From: Micrococcus flavus | GTDB taxonomy: Bacteria; Actinomycetota; Actinomycetes; Actinomycetales; Micrococcaceae | Length of the DNA stretch: 64,000 bases | NCBI RefSeq assembly: GCF_014204815.1 | Contig: NZ_JACHMC010000001.1 | Span: 1,054,001 to 1,118,000, forward strand | Direction: 5' to 3' | Part shown: in pieces, positions 34,958-43,371 of the stretch | How positions within the stretch are numbered: the stretch's first letter is position 1 | Layout of the letters: the number at the start of each line of letters is the position of its first letter | Position numbers and translations under genes: made by a program | The notes under the pieces: model-generated | What the model was told of the DNA's origin: nothing | The model's database searches: none | What the model saw: only the letters and a program-made list of their open reading frames with translations

Positions 34958-35701
34958 TCAGTGGGCCCCCTCCTGTCGCGCCCGGCGGACGGCCTCGGCG
35001 GCCCCGCCGTGCCAGGGTCCGCCATGCCCGGGGAGCAGCGTCCCCGCCCCCGTGGCGGCGATCGCGTCGAGGGAGTCCAGGTCGGCGGCGGTGTCGGCCG
35101 TCGCCGCGGAGGCCACGATCTGCGGGCCGGTCCGCGCGGTGTACGGGTCGAGGGTGACCAGGGCGTCGGCCGTGATGACGGCGTCGCGGTCCGGGAGGTG
35201 CAGGACCACGTGGCCGGCCGTGTGGCCCGGGGTGTGGATCACCTCGGGCCGGCCGGGGACCTCCGCCACCCGACCGGCCTCCAGACCGCGGGTGTCCCCC
35301 ACCCCGCGGACCGTCAGGGCACCCGCGGCCGCCATCCCGCCGAGCACGGGCAGGGACCGCGGGTGGGTGAGCGGGTACAGGAGACGGTTGCGCTCCGGGC
35401 GGTAGCGGTAGGGGTGCCGGGCCAGCCGGCGGTCCCCCGGATGGACGTGGACGGGCACCCCCCATTCGCGGTGCGCGCGCCGGGCGAACCCGACGTGGTC
35501 GAAGTGCCCGTGGGTCAGCAGGAGGGCGGCGATCTCCTGGGGCCGTCGGCCGATCTGCTCGAGGGCCTCGCCCAGCATCGGCCACATGCTCGGCAGGCCG
35601 GCGTCCACGAGCGTGAGGCCGTCCTCGTCCTCGACGAGGTAGACGTTCACATGGGCGTGGGTGAGCAGGTGGACGCCGTCGGCGACGCGCGGGATGAACA
35701 T
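34958..35701 (-). CDS. MBL-fold metallo-hydrolase
   Basis: 247 residues. The LLLTHGHFDHVG metal motif (HxHxDH), a later HTPGHTAGHVV, an ITADALVTLDP aspartate and a final LPGHGGP supply the expected dinuclear metal ligands. Glyoxalase II-like hydrolases share this layout; the substrate is unknown. ATG 35701 has GAGAGG 8 nt upstream. Confidence 0.9.
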   Translation of the reverse strand: MFIPRVADGVHLLTHAHVNVYLVEDEDGLTLVDAGLPSMWPMLGEALEQIGRRPQEIAALLLTHGHFDHVGFARRAHREWGVPVHVHPGDRRLARHPYRYRPERNRLLYPLTHPRSLPVLGGMAAAGALTVRGVGDTRGLEAGRVAEVPGRPEVIHTPGHTAGHVVLHLPDRDAVITADALVTLDPYTARTGPQIVASAATADTAADLDSLDAIAATGAGTLLPGHGGPWHGGAAEAVRRARQEGAH

Positions 35702-35804
35702 GGGACTGCCTCTCTGACCTGGGATCCTCCGATCCACGGTCGCCTCCCCGGACGCCGGGGTCAACGTCCGCGGCCCCCCTGGGCCGGCCGACGGGCCCGC
35801 GCGG

Positions 35805-37535
35805 TCAGTCCCGGCGCAGCAACGGCACGAGGGTGGCGGCGAGCTCCCGTGCCGAGGGGCCCTCGCCGGCCCCGTCCCACCAGCCGGGCAGGTCCTCCGC
35901 CGCGCCCACGAGGGGCTCGGCGAGGTGCAGCCGGTGGATGCGGGCGTCCTCTCCCCCGGCGCGCAGGAGTACGGACTCCCACGCGGCGCCGGCCACGAGG
36001 TCCCCGTGGCGACGGACGAGGTTGCCGCGCGTCCACGCCCGGGTGCTCGCCGGCGGGGTCCTGACGGCGGCCGCGACCTCCTCCTCCGAGGCGAGCACAC
36101 GCAGGGCGCCGGCGGCCACGAGGCGGGCGTGCAGGGACTTCGCCGGGCGCAGGTCCGCGTACTGCAGGTCCACCATCGCCAGGCGCGGGTCGTCCCAGGA
36201 CAGCCCGCCCCGGGCGCGCAGACCCTCGAGGACACGCAGCTTCGCGGCCCAGTCGGCCCGGTCCGCCAGGGACAGCGGATCCTCGGCGGCGTCGGCCAGG
36301 TCCTGACCCCACGCCGCGAGCACGTCCGCGGTCTCGGTGTCGGTGACGCCGAAGCGCGCGCAGTGCTCCGCCGCGGCGCGATGGTAGGCGCCCAGGATCT
36401 CGAGCCCGGACATCTCCGTCCGGCGCGTGCCGTCGTCGTCGGTCGCCCATACGGGGACGCGCACCCGGAGCGTGGAATCGTGGCTGATGGCCTGGAGCGC
36501 GGCCACGGGGTCGGCCAGGCGCAGTCGCGGAGCGGTGCCCGCCTCCGCCAGCGCCAGGACGAGCGACGTCATCCCCAGGCGCAGCCACGTGGCGTGCTGG
36601 CTCAGGGTGGCGTCGCCGATGATCACGTGCAGGCGCCGGTAGGCGTGCGCGCTGGCGTGCGGCTCGTCGCGGGTGTTCACGATCGGCCGGCGGACGGTGG
36701 TCTCCAGGCCCACCTGCTCCTCGAAGAAGTCCGCGCGCTGGGAGAGCTGGAACCCGGCCCGCTTCCCCTCGGGGCCCAGGCCCACGCGCCCGGCGCCCAC
36801 GAGCACCTGCCGGGCCGCGAAGAACGGCAGCAGCACCGCGGTCAGCTCCTCGAAGTCGAGGGCGCGCGCCACGAGGTAGTTCTCGTGGGTGCCGTACGAG
36901 CGGCCCTTGCCGTCCGTGTTGTTCTTGTACACCAGCACCTCGGGGGCGCCCTCGGCGGCGCCGATGTGCTCGGCGGCGGCCTGGGCGACCCGGTCCCCCG
37001 CCGCGTCCCACACCATGGCCTCGCGCGGGGAGGCGGTCTCCGGCGAGGAGTACTCCGGGTGGGCGTGGTCCACGTACCAGCGCGCTCCGTTGGGCAGCAC
37101 GGTGGACAGCAGCAGGTGGACCGGCTCGCCGTCCGGGCCCACGAGGGCCTGGTCCGTGAGCTGCGAGGGGTGGGCCGCCGAGCGGGGCATGCGCCAACCG
37201 CGGGCGTCCACGAGCGGGGACTCCCCCGCGTAGTCCCACTCCGTGCCCGCCACGGCGCCGCCGCCGTGGGTCACCAGGTCCGCGTACGCGTTGACCAGCT
37301 CCACCGAGAGCACGCTGTGGTGCGCCCCCGGGTTGGCGGGCGCGTGGATCCCGAACTCGGTCTCGGTGCCCATGACGCGGTGCACGCCCCAGCCGGCGGC
37401 GTCCCGGCCGAGCGGAGGGGCGGTCACCTCCGGTGGGAACAGCCGGCGCTGGCCGTCGAAGGCGGGGGTGCCGGCCGGCGTCGTGCCGGAGGGGGCGGCG
37501 CCGATCCCGCCGGGCAGGCGTCCCGGGGCGCTCAT
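35805..37535 (-). CDS. dop: depupylase/deamidase Dop
   Basis: 576 residues. It deamidates Pup and removes Pup from substrates, and is homologous to PafA. The GTETEFGIH signature, DHAHPEYSSPE, NNTDGKGRSYGTHENYL and RPIVNTRDEPHA segments are visible. ATG 37535 overlaps the ARC stop by four bases (ATGA), which argues for this start, but it adds about 50 residues before the usual N-terminus; a GTG at 37387 would give a family-length (~527 residue) protein. It is in an operon with ARC and trmI. Confidence 0.92.
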   Translation of the reverse strand: MSAPGRLPGGIGAAPSGTTPAGTPAFDGQRRLFPPEVTAPPLGRDAAGWGVHRVMGTETEFGIHAPANPGAHHSVLSVELVNAYADLVTHGGGAVAGTEWDYAGESPLVDARGWRMPRSAAHPSQLTDQALVGPDGEPVHLLLSTVLPNGARWYVDHAHPEYSSPETASPREAMVWDAAGDRVAQAAAEHIGAAEGAPEVLVYKNNTDGKGRSYGTHENYLVARALDFEELTAVLLPFFAARQVLVGAGRVGLGPEGKRAGFQLSQRADFFEEQVGLETTVRRPIVNTRDEPHASAHAYRRLHVIIGDATLSQHATWLRLGMTSLVLALAEAGTAPRLRLADPVAALQAISHDSTLRVRVPVWATDDDGTRRTEMSGLEILGAYHRAAAEHCARFGVTDTETADVLAAWGQDLADAAEDPLSLADRADWAAKLRVLEGLRARGGLSWDDPRLAMVDLQYADLRPAKSLHARLVAAGALRVLASEEEVAAAVRTPPASTRAWTRGNLVRRHGDLVAGAAWESVLLRAGGEDARIHRLHLAEPLVGAAEDLPGWWDGAGEGPSARELAATLVPLLRRD

Positions 37536-39295
37536 GCGCCGGCCCCGGCCGCCGAGCCGGGCAGCATCCGCAGGCCCGCCAGGCGGGGGCCGCGCCAGCC
37601 CGAGGTGCGGGCCCACTCCCCCGGCGCCACCGTGGCCAGCAGGTCCGCCTGGTCGGCCAGCACCGCGTCCACCGCGTCCAGCAGATGGTTCTGCCGCAGG
37701 CCGCGGGCGTCGTCGGCCAGGTCCGCGGCCAGCAGGTCGCGCACGGCGGAGCGCTTGGCGCGGTCCACCACGTCCGCCACGACGGCGCCCGAGACCAGGT
37801 CCGCCAGGTGCAGCGTGTGCGCCGCGCCCGTGACGTCCGTGAGCTCGGCCAGCGCCGTGCGGGGCGAGCGCTCGTACAGCGCCGTCACGGCCGCGGCGAT
37901 CAGGTCCTCGCGGGCCTGCTCGGCGTCCCCGGCGGCGGCCACCTCGTCCGCGTGCAGGGGGACGTCGTCCGTGAGGTGGCGCGCCATGATGTCCACCGCG
38001 CCCCGCGCGTCCGGGCGGTCCACCCGGATCTTCACGTCCAGGCGGCCCGGGCGCAGCACGGCCGGGTCGATCATGTCCTCGCGGTTGGACGCGCCGATCA
38101 CGATGACGTTGTCGAGGGACTCGACGCCGTCGATCTCGGCCAGCAGCTGCGGGACGATCGTGGTCTCCACGTCCGAGGACACCCCCGAGCCGCGCGTGCG
38201 GAACAGGGACTCCATCTCGTCGAAGAACACCACCACGGGGAAACCGGCGGCGGCGCGCTCGCGGGCGCGGTCGAAGATGATCCGGATCTGCCGCTCGGTC
38301 TCGCCCACGTACTTGTTCAGCAGCTCGGGCCCCTTGATGTTGAGGAAGAAGGACCGGGAGCCGTCCGCGGAGCGCGCGGACAGGGCGTTGGCCACGGCCT
38401 TGGCGAGCATGGTCTTGCCGGTGCCGGGCGGGCCGTAGAGCATGATGCCCTTCGGCGCGCGCAGTCCGTGCTCGCGGTACACCTCGGGGTGCAGGAAGGG
38501 GATCTCCACGGCCTCGCGGATGCGCTCGATCTGCGGGCCGAGGCCGCCGATGTCCTCGAACGTCACGTCCGGGACCTCCTCGAGGAGGACGTCGTCCACC
38601 TCGGAGAGCTCCACACGGCGCAGCGCCCACTCGATCCGCGGGTCCACCGTGACGGCGTCCCCATGGCGCAGCGGCACGTCCTCGAGGGCGGGGGCCCGGC
38701 GCACCAGGCGCTCCTCGTCCGCGCTGCCGGCGAGCACGAGGTCGCCGGTGGCGAGGACCTCCTTCACGCGCAGCAGCTGTCCCGCGGGGCTGGCGTCCGC
38801 GACCCCGACGACGGTGCTCGACTCGTCCAGCAGGACCTCGGCGCCGGGGGTCAGACGCGCGGGGTCGAGCAGCGGGGACACGCCCACCCGGAGGCGCCGG
38901 CCGTTCTGGACCACGTCCGCGCCGCCGCGCACGACGGCACCCGTCTCCACGCCCTCCGCGGGCTCGCGCGGGACGAGCACCGCCTCGAGGCGGGCGAACG
39001 TGAAGGGCGGCTTCGTGGTGGCGTCGAGGGCGTCCTTGAGGGTGGTGATCTCGCCGCGGGTCGCCTCGAGCAGCTCCACCATGCGGCGGTTGTTGCGGGC
39101 GGCCGTGTCCAGCTGGGCCTTCGCCTCGCGGCGGCGCTCGGAGAGCTGCGCGCCGTGGCGCTGGGCGGCGTCGAGCTGGTGCTGCAGGCGCTCGGCCCGG
39201 GCCTGCTCCTGACGCAGCAGCTCGCGGGCCTCCTCGAGGCGGCGCCGCAGGGCGGACTCGTCCTGGCCGGCGGGGCCGGCGGGGTGCTCGGTCAT
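37532..39295 (-). CDS. arc: proteasome-associated ATPase ARC/Mpa
   Basis: 587-residue hexameric AAA+ ATPase. N-terminal coiled coil (about 12-75) that captures Pup, two OB folds (about 90-235), then the AAA module with GPPGTGKT, FFDEMESL, GASNREDMID and pore loop KYVGE. The C-terminus is GSAAGAGA and lacks the penultimate tyrosine (GQYL-type) docking tail of mycobacterial Mpa. With no prcBA here, it may unfold pupylated proteins without a 20S partner. ATG 39295 lies 10 nt after trmI. Confidence 0.95.
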   Translation of the reverse strand: MTEHPAGPAGQDESALRRRLEEARELLRQEQARAERLQHQLDAAQRHGAQLSERRREAKAQLDTAARNNRRMVELLEATRGEITTLKDALDATTKPPFTFARLEAVLVPREPAEGVETGAVVRGGADVVQNGRRLRVGVSPLLDPARLTPGAEVLLDESSTVVGVADASPAGQLLRVKEVLATGDLVLAGSADEERLVRRAPALEDVPLRHGDAVTVDPRIEWALRRVELSEVDDVLLEEVPDVTFEDIGGLGPQIERIREAVEIPFLHPEVYREHGLRAPKGIMLYGPPGTGKTMLAKAVANALSARSADGSRSFFLNIKGPELLNKYVGETERQIRIIFDRARERAAAGFPVVVFFDEMESLFRTRGSGVSSDVETTIVPQLLAEIDGVESLDNVIVIGASNREDMIDPAVLRPGRLDVKIRVDRPDARGAVDIMARHLTDDVPLHADEVAAAGDAEQAREDLIAAAVTALYERSPRTALAELTDVTGAAHTLHLADLVSGAVVADVVDRAKRSAVRDLLAADLADDARGLRQNHLLDAVDAVLADQADLLATVAPGEWARTSGWRGPRLAGLRMLPGSAAGAGA

Positions 39296-39305
39296 GCTGC
39301 TCCTG

Positions 39306-40418
39306 TCATCGGCTCTGGTCGTCGGTGTCGTGGCCCACGGTGCGGGGGTCCACGCCCTGCTCCGCGGCGCGGGCGCGGCGGGCCTGCAGGCGCGCCTCCT
39401 TGGCCGCCTTGCGGGCCTTCTTGTCCGTCACGGGGCGCTCACCGAGGGCCTGCGGGGTCCAGCGGGACTCGTCCGAGGGCTGCCAGGCCTCCACGTCCTC
39501 GGGCTTGAACTCGGAGACCTTGGAGCGCTTCTTGAGCATCAGGGCCTCCTCGCCGGTGGCCAGGCGGCGCGCGGTGAGCAGGAAGCCGGTGTGGGCCACC
39601 ATGCGGTGGTCGGGGCGTACGGCGAGCCCGTCCAGGTGCCAGCCCCGCACGAGCGTCTCGTTGGCCTGGACCGCGGTGAACGTCCCGGACTCCCGGATGG
39701 CCTCGGCCACGCGGGAGAGCTGCGTGGCGGTGGCCACGTAGTTCAGCCACACCCCACCCGGGGCCAGGACCGTGGCCACCGCGTCGAGGCACTCCCACGG
39801 CGCGAGCATGTCCAGGACCACGCGGTCCACGGAGTGCGGGGCGTGGACCCTGAGCATCTCCTCCTGGGCGTCGCCGAGGTGGATGGACCACGCGGGGTGC
39901 TCGCCGCCGAAGAAGGACTCGACGTTGCCGCGCGCCACCTCCGCGAACTCCGCGCGGCGCTCGTACGAGTGCAGCTCGCCGTGGTCCCCCACGGCGCGCA
40001 GCAGGGACATGGACAGCGCGCCGGAGCCGACGCCGGCCTCGACGACCACGGCGCCGGGGAAGATGTCCGCCTGCTGCACGATCTGCCCGGCGTCCTTGGG
40101 GTACACCACGGTGGCGCCGCGGGGCATCGAGAGGACGAAGTCGTTCAGCAGGGGGCGCAGCACCTGGTAGTCGTGCCCGGAGGAGTTCTGCACCACCACG
40201 CCCTCGGGGCCGCCGATCAGGTCGTCGTGGCGCAGCACGCCCTGGTAGCTGTGGAACTCGCCGCCGGGCAGCAGCGTGATGGTGTTCAGCCGGCCCTTGG
40301 CGTCCTTGATCTGCACGCGCTGGCCCGCGCGCAGCGGGCCGCGCCTGGCGGTGACGCCCGCGGGGACGTCCTGCACGTCGGACTCGTCGGGGGTGGGGGA
40401 CGCGGGGGCGTCGGTCAT
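39306..40418 (-). CDS. trmI: tRNA (adenine-58-N1)-methyltransferase TrmI
   Basis: 370 residues with the Rossmann SAM motif VVVEAGVGSGALSMSL and DMLAPWE. It forms m1A58 in the T-loop of tRNAs. A low-complexity N-terminus (~25 residues) and a C-terminal Lys/Arg-rich extension (after about 320) flank the core. ATG 40418 forms an ATGA overlap with the site-2 protease stop. It is the standard gene upstream of arc/mpa in actinobacteria. Confidence 0.93.
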   Translation of the reverse strand: MTDAPASPTPDESDVQDVPAGVTARRGPLRAGQRVQIKDAKGRLNTITLLPGGEFHSYQGVLRHDDLIGGPEGVVVQNSSGHDYQVLRPLLNDFVLSMPRGATVVYPKDAGQIVQQADIFPGAVVVEAGVGSGALSMSLLRAVGDHGELHSYERRAEFAEVARGNVESFFGGEHPAWSIHLGDAQEEMLRVHAPHSVDRVVLDMLAPWECLDAVATVLAPGGVWLNYVATATQLSRVAEAIRESGTFTAVQANETLVRGWHLDGLAVRPDHRMVAHTGFLLTARRLATGEEALMLKKRSKVSEFKPEDVEAWQPSDESRWTPQALGERPVTDKKARKAAKEARLQARRARAAEQGVDPRTVGHDTDDQSR

Positions 40419-41590
40419 GCTCGGTGCTCCTGGGGGTCGGTGGGCCGCGCGTCGGTGAGCGCGGTGAGGAGGGTCTCGCGGGGCAGCACCCCGCGCACGG
40501 TGCCGTGCGCGTCGGTGAGCACCCACACGGGGGTCTCGGTGAGGGCGGATCCGCCGGGGCGGCCATCCAGGGCGGCGAGGGCGGCGACGAGGTCGCCGCC
40601 GGCGGCGGGGAGCGCGTCGGCGTCGAGGACGGCCTCGGGGCCCACCGCGCGGCACACGGCGGTCACGGGCGTGGCGGCCGCGGCGGCCGGGTCGAGCGCC
40701 TGCACGGCGGTGAGGTCGACGACGCCGCGGGGCCGGCCGGCGTCGTCCACGGCCACGCGGGCGGCGGACGCGCCCCCGGCGGCGAGGGCCTCGGCCACGG
40801 ACGCCGTCAGCGGCACCGGGACGGCGGGCAGGCGCAGCGCGTCCAGCCGGACGCGCTCGAGGCGCCGACCCCACCGGCCGCGCTCGACGGCCTCGGAGGC
40901 CCCGCGCCACAGGGTGAGGGCCACCCACACGAGCAGCACGGTCATCACGAGGTCGGGGCGCTCCCCGCGGAGCAGGGGTCCGACGAGGACGGCGAGGACC
41001 AGGCCGACGGCGACCGCCCGGCCGGCCCAGCCGGCGGCGGCCACGCCGCGGTCGCGGGAGCCGGTGGCGGCCCACACGGCCGACTCGACCATGCGGCCGC
41101 CGTCGAGCGGCGCGCCGGGCAGCGCGTTGAACGCGGCGAGCAGGAGGTTGGCCCACACCGTCACGTCCAGCAGGAGCCCGGTCACCCCGCGGGCGTCGAG
41201 CGCCTCCCCCGCCCCCCACGCGAGGGCCGCGAGGACCAGGTTCGCCGCGGGTCCGGCCAGGGCGGTGGCGACGGACCCGCCGGGACCGGCGTGGGCACCG
41301 CGGAACTGGGTGTGCCCGCCCCACAGGGTGAGCACGATCTCGTGGGGGCGCTGACCGAAGGCCCGGCCCACCACGGCGTGGGCGATCTCGTGGACCAGCA
41401 CGGACAGCGCGAGGAGGACGGCGTACGCGCCGGCCACGAGCCACGCCCCGGCGCCCAGGCGGGGCAGCGCGCGTTCGACCTGGGGGCCGAACGCCAGGAC
41501 CACGAACGCCGCCACGAGGGCCCAGGCGGGGGTCAGGACGACGGGGGCGCCGGCCACCCTTCCCAGTCTGATGCCGCGGGTGGCGCTCAT
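40415..41590 (-). CDS. site-2 protease family zinc metalloprotease
   Basis: 391 residues with several membrane helices. The HEIAH zinc motif (67-71) lies in a helix; the second ligand motif LDGG is in NALPGAPLDGGRMVES near residue 160. A pair of CBS-like domains occupies the C-terminal half (about 275-385). The arrangement matches Rip3-like intramembrane proteases, some of which cleave membrane-bound anti-sigma factors. Both ends overlap neighbours by four bases (HAD upstream, trmI downstream). Confidence 0.9.
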   Translation of the reverse strand: MSATRGIRLGRVAGAPVVLTPAWALVAAFVVLAFGPQVERALPRLGAGAWLVAGAYAVLLALSVLVHEIAHAVVGRAFGQRPHEIVLTLWGGHTQFRGAHAGPGGSVATALAGPAANLVLAALAWGAGEALDARGVTGLLLDVTVWANLLLAAFNALPGAPLDGGRMVESAVWAATGSRDRGVAAAGWAGRAVAVGLVLAVLVGPLLRGERPDLVMTVLLVWVALTLWRGASEAVERGRWGRRLERVRLDALRLPAVPVPLTASVAEALAAGGASAARVAVDDAGRPRGVVDLTAVQALDPAAAAATPVTAVCRAVGPEAVLDADALPAAGGDLVAALAALDGRPGGSALTETPVWVLTDAHGTVRGVLPRETLLTALTDARPTDPQEHRA

Positions 41591-42282
41591 CCGCGGCCGC
41601 CCGGCCGGATGGCGGCGAGGTCGGCCAGGGTGCGTCCGGCGAGGGTGTCCCACTGGACGGTGGCGGCGCCCGAGGCGAGGGGCAGCACGCTCGGCACGCC
41701 GACGGTGGGCAGACCCGCCGCCATGGCGGCGCCGACGCCCACCGGGGAGTCCTCCACGGCCACGCAGTCCGCGGCGGTGAGGCCGGGGAGGAGCCCCGCC
41801 AGGCGGGTGAGGGCCAGCCGGTAGGCCTCGGGGTCGGGCTTGCCCGCCCGCACCTCGTCGCCGGTGACGACGACGCGCAGGGCGCCCGCCGGGGCCTGCT
41901 CGGCGAGCACCCGGGCCAGGGGCGCGTGGGACATGGTCACGAGGGCGCCGGGCACGCCGGCGTCGGCCTGGGCGGTGAGGAGCTCCAGCGCCCCCGGGCG
42001 CCACGGCGGGGCGTCGGCGACGCCCCGGGCCACCTCGCCCATGGTGACCGCGATGATCTCCTCCACCGGGAGGTCGAGGCCCGCGTCCCGGAGTCGGCGG
42101 GCGCCCTCGTCGAGGGGACGGCCGACCAGGGAGGCGGCGAGGCCCTCGGACCAGCGGCCGCCGTGCTCCTCCACGAGCCGGCGCTGGACGGCGTTCCACA
42201 GCGGCTCGGTGTCCACGAGGGTCCCGTCCATGTCCCACAGCACGGCGGCGGGCAGGCGGGCGTGCACGTCAGAGGCGGACAT
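41587..42282 (-). CDS. HAD-superfamily hydrolase (beta-phosphoglucomutase-like)
   Basis: 231 residues. Motif I DMDGTLVDTEP, the cap region, the late motif GDEVRAGKPDPEAY, and motif IV AVEDSPVGVGAA are intact. It dephosphorylates or isomerises small phosphorylated metabolites; substrate unknown. ATG 42282 is preferred to ATG 42291 because TAGGAT ends 7 nt before it. It heads the operon HAD-S2P-trmI-arc-dop. Confidence 0.9.
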   Translation of the reverse strand: MSASDVHARLPAAVLWDMDGTLVDTEPLWNAVQRRLVEEHGGRWSEGLAASLVGRPLDEGARRLRDAGLDLPVEEIIAVTMGEVARGVADAPPWRPGALELLTAQADAGVPGALVTMSHAPLARVLAEQAPAGALRVVVTGDEVRAGKPDPEAYRLALTRLAGLLPGLTAADCVAVEDSPVGVGAAMAAGLPTVGVPSVLPLASGAATVQWDTLAGRTLADLAAIRPGGRG

Positions 42283-42289
42283 GCCGGTC

Positions 42290-42295
42290 ATCCTA
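42290..42295 (-). promoter_or_regulatory. leaderless -10 box of the HAD-S2P-trmI-arc-dop operon
   Basis: TAGGAT on the minus strand ends 7 nt before ATG 42282. Confidence 0.6.
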
Positions 42296-42350
42296 TCGAG
42301 CGCGGGGGCGGGCCGGGGCGTCGGGGCTGACCCGGCGACGCGGGCCCGCC

Positions 42351-42356
42351 TAGGGT
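42351..42356 (+). promoter_or_regulatory. leaderless -10 box of PAC2 gene
   Basis: TAGGGT ends 6 nt before ATG 42363, back to back with the divergent HAD promoter. Confidence 0.6.
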
Positions 42357-42362
42357 GACGGC

Positions 42363-43346
42363 ATGACCGATGCACCCGCCCCGGATCCGCGGGACCCCGC
42401 CGAGGGGCTCCCGGCCGACGCCGTCGAGGACCGCCTCGGCGCCCTGCGCACGCACCTGACGGCCACGGTGCCCGACCTCGAGGCGGGCCGCCGGCCGCCC
42501 ACGGTCCTGCTGGTGGCCTTCGAGGGCTGGAACGACGCCGGCGAGGCCGCCACGGGCGCGCTCGCCGCCCTGCGCGCCCAGTGGGACGCGGCGGAGGCCG
42601 GCCGGGTGTGCGACGGGGACTACTACGACTACCAGGTGACCCGGCCCGTGGTCCGGCGGGATCCGGACGGACTGGGCTCGCTGCAGTGGCCGGCGCTGGA
42701 CCTGCACGAGACGCACCTCGACGCGCGCGGCCGCCCCCTCGTGGACGAGCACGCCCCGGCCGACGGCCTGCGTGTGCTGCTGGCCTCGGGTGTGGAGCCG
42801 AACGTGCGGTGGCGCCCCTTCGTGGACGAGCTGCTGACCCTGGCCGCCGGCGAGGACGTGGACGCGGTGCTCACCCTCGGCGCGCTGCTGGCGGACGTCC
42901 CGCACACCCGCCCCCTGCGCGCGCGGCCCACCTCGCCGCTCGTCGACGTGCGCGTGGCCGTCGACGCGGGCCGGCCCGAGTACGAGGGGCCCACCGGGAT
43001 CGTGGGGGTGGTGGCGGACGAGGCCGCGCGCCGCGGGTTCGCCTCGATCTCCCTGTGGGGCGCGGTCCCCCACTACGTGGCGCAGGCGCCGTCGCCGAAG
43101 ACCCTGCTGGGACTCGTGGAGGCGGTCGAGGACCTGCTGCACGTGCCCCTCATGACGCACGAGCTGGCCGACGACGCGCGGGCCTGGCAGCGCGGCGTGG
43201 ACGAGCTCGCCCGCGAAGACCCCGAGGTGGCCGCCTACGTGCGGCAGCTGGAGCGCAGCCAGGACGCCGCGGGGCTCCCCGCGGCCTCGGGCGAGGAGAT
43301 CGCCCGGGAGTTCGAGCGCTACCTGCGCGGCCGAGGCGGGCACTGA
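42363..43346 (+). CDS. PAC2 family protein
   Basis: 327 residues with the PAC2 (proteasome assembly chaperone-like) fold: LLVAFEGWNDAGEAATGAL, TLGALLADVPHTRP, SISLWGAVPHYVAQAPSPKT. Actinobacteria carry this family close to arc/mpa and mshC; despite the name, a chaperone role is not established in bacteria. ATG 42363 follows TAGGGT with 6-nt spacing. It converges on mshC 25 nt away; a weak 6-bp hairpin (43349-43364) lies between them. Confidence 0.9.
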   Translation: MTDAPAPDPRDPAEGLPADAVEDRLGALRTHLTATVPDLEAGRRPPTVLLVAFEGWNDAGEAATGALAALRAQWDAAEAGRVCDGDYYDYQVTRPVVRRDPDGLGSLQWPALDLHETHLDARGRPLVDEHAPADGLRVLLASGVEPNVRWRPFVDELLTLAAGEDVDAVLTLGALLADVPHTRPLRARPTSPLVDVRVAVDAGRPEYEGPTGIVGVVADEAARRGFASISLWGAVPHYVAQAPSPKTLLGLVEAVEDLLHVPLMTHELADDARAWQRGVDELAREDPEVAAYVRQLERSQDAAGLPAASGEEIAREFERYLRGRGGH

Positions 43347-43371
43347 CCCCGCCCGGGAGGGCGGAGCCGGC

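Noticed and set aside
34939-34961. Inverted repeat between the cyclodeaminase-like and MBL genes
   Set aside because: Pairing requires a bulge and short arms; not distinguishable from background in this GC content.
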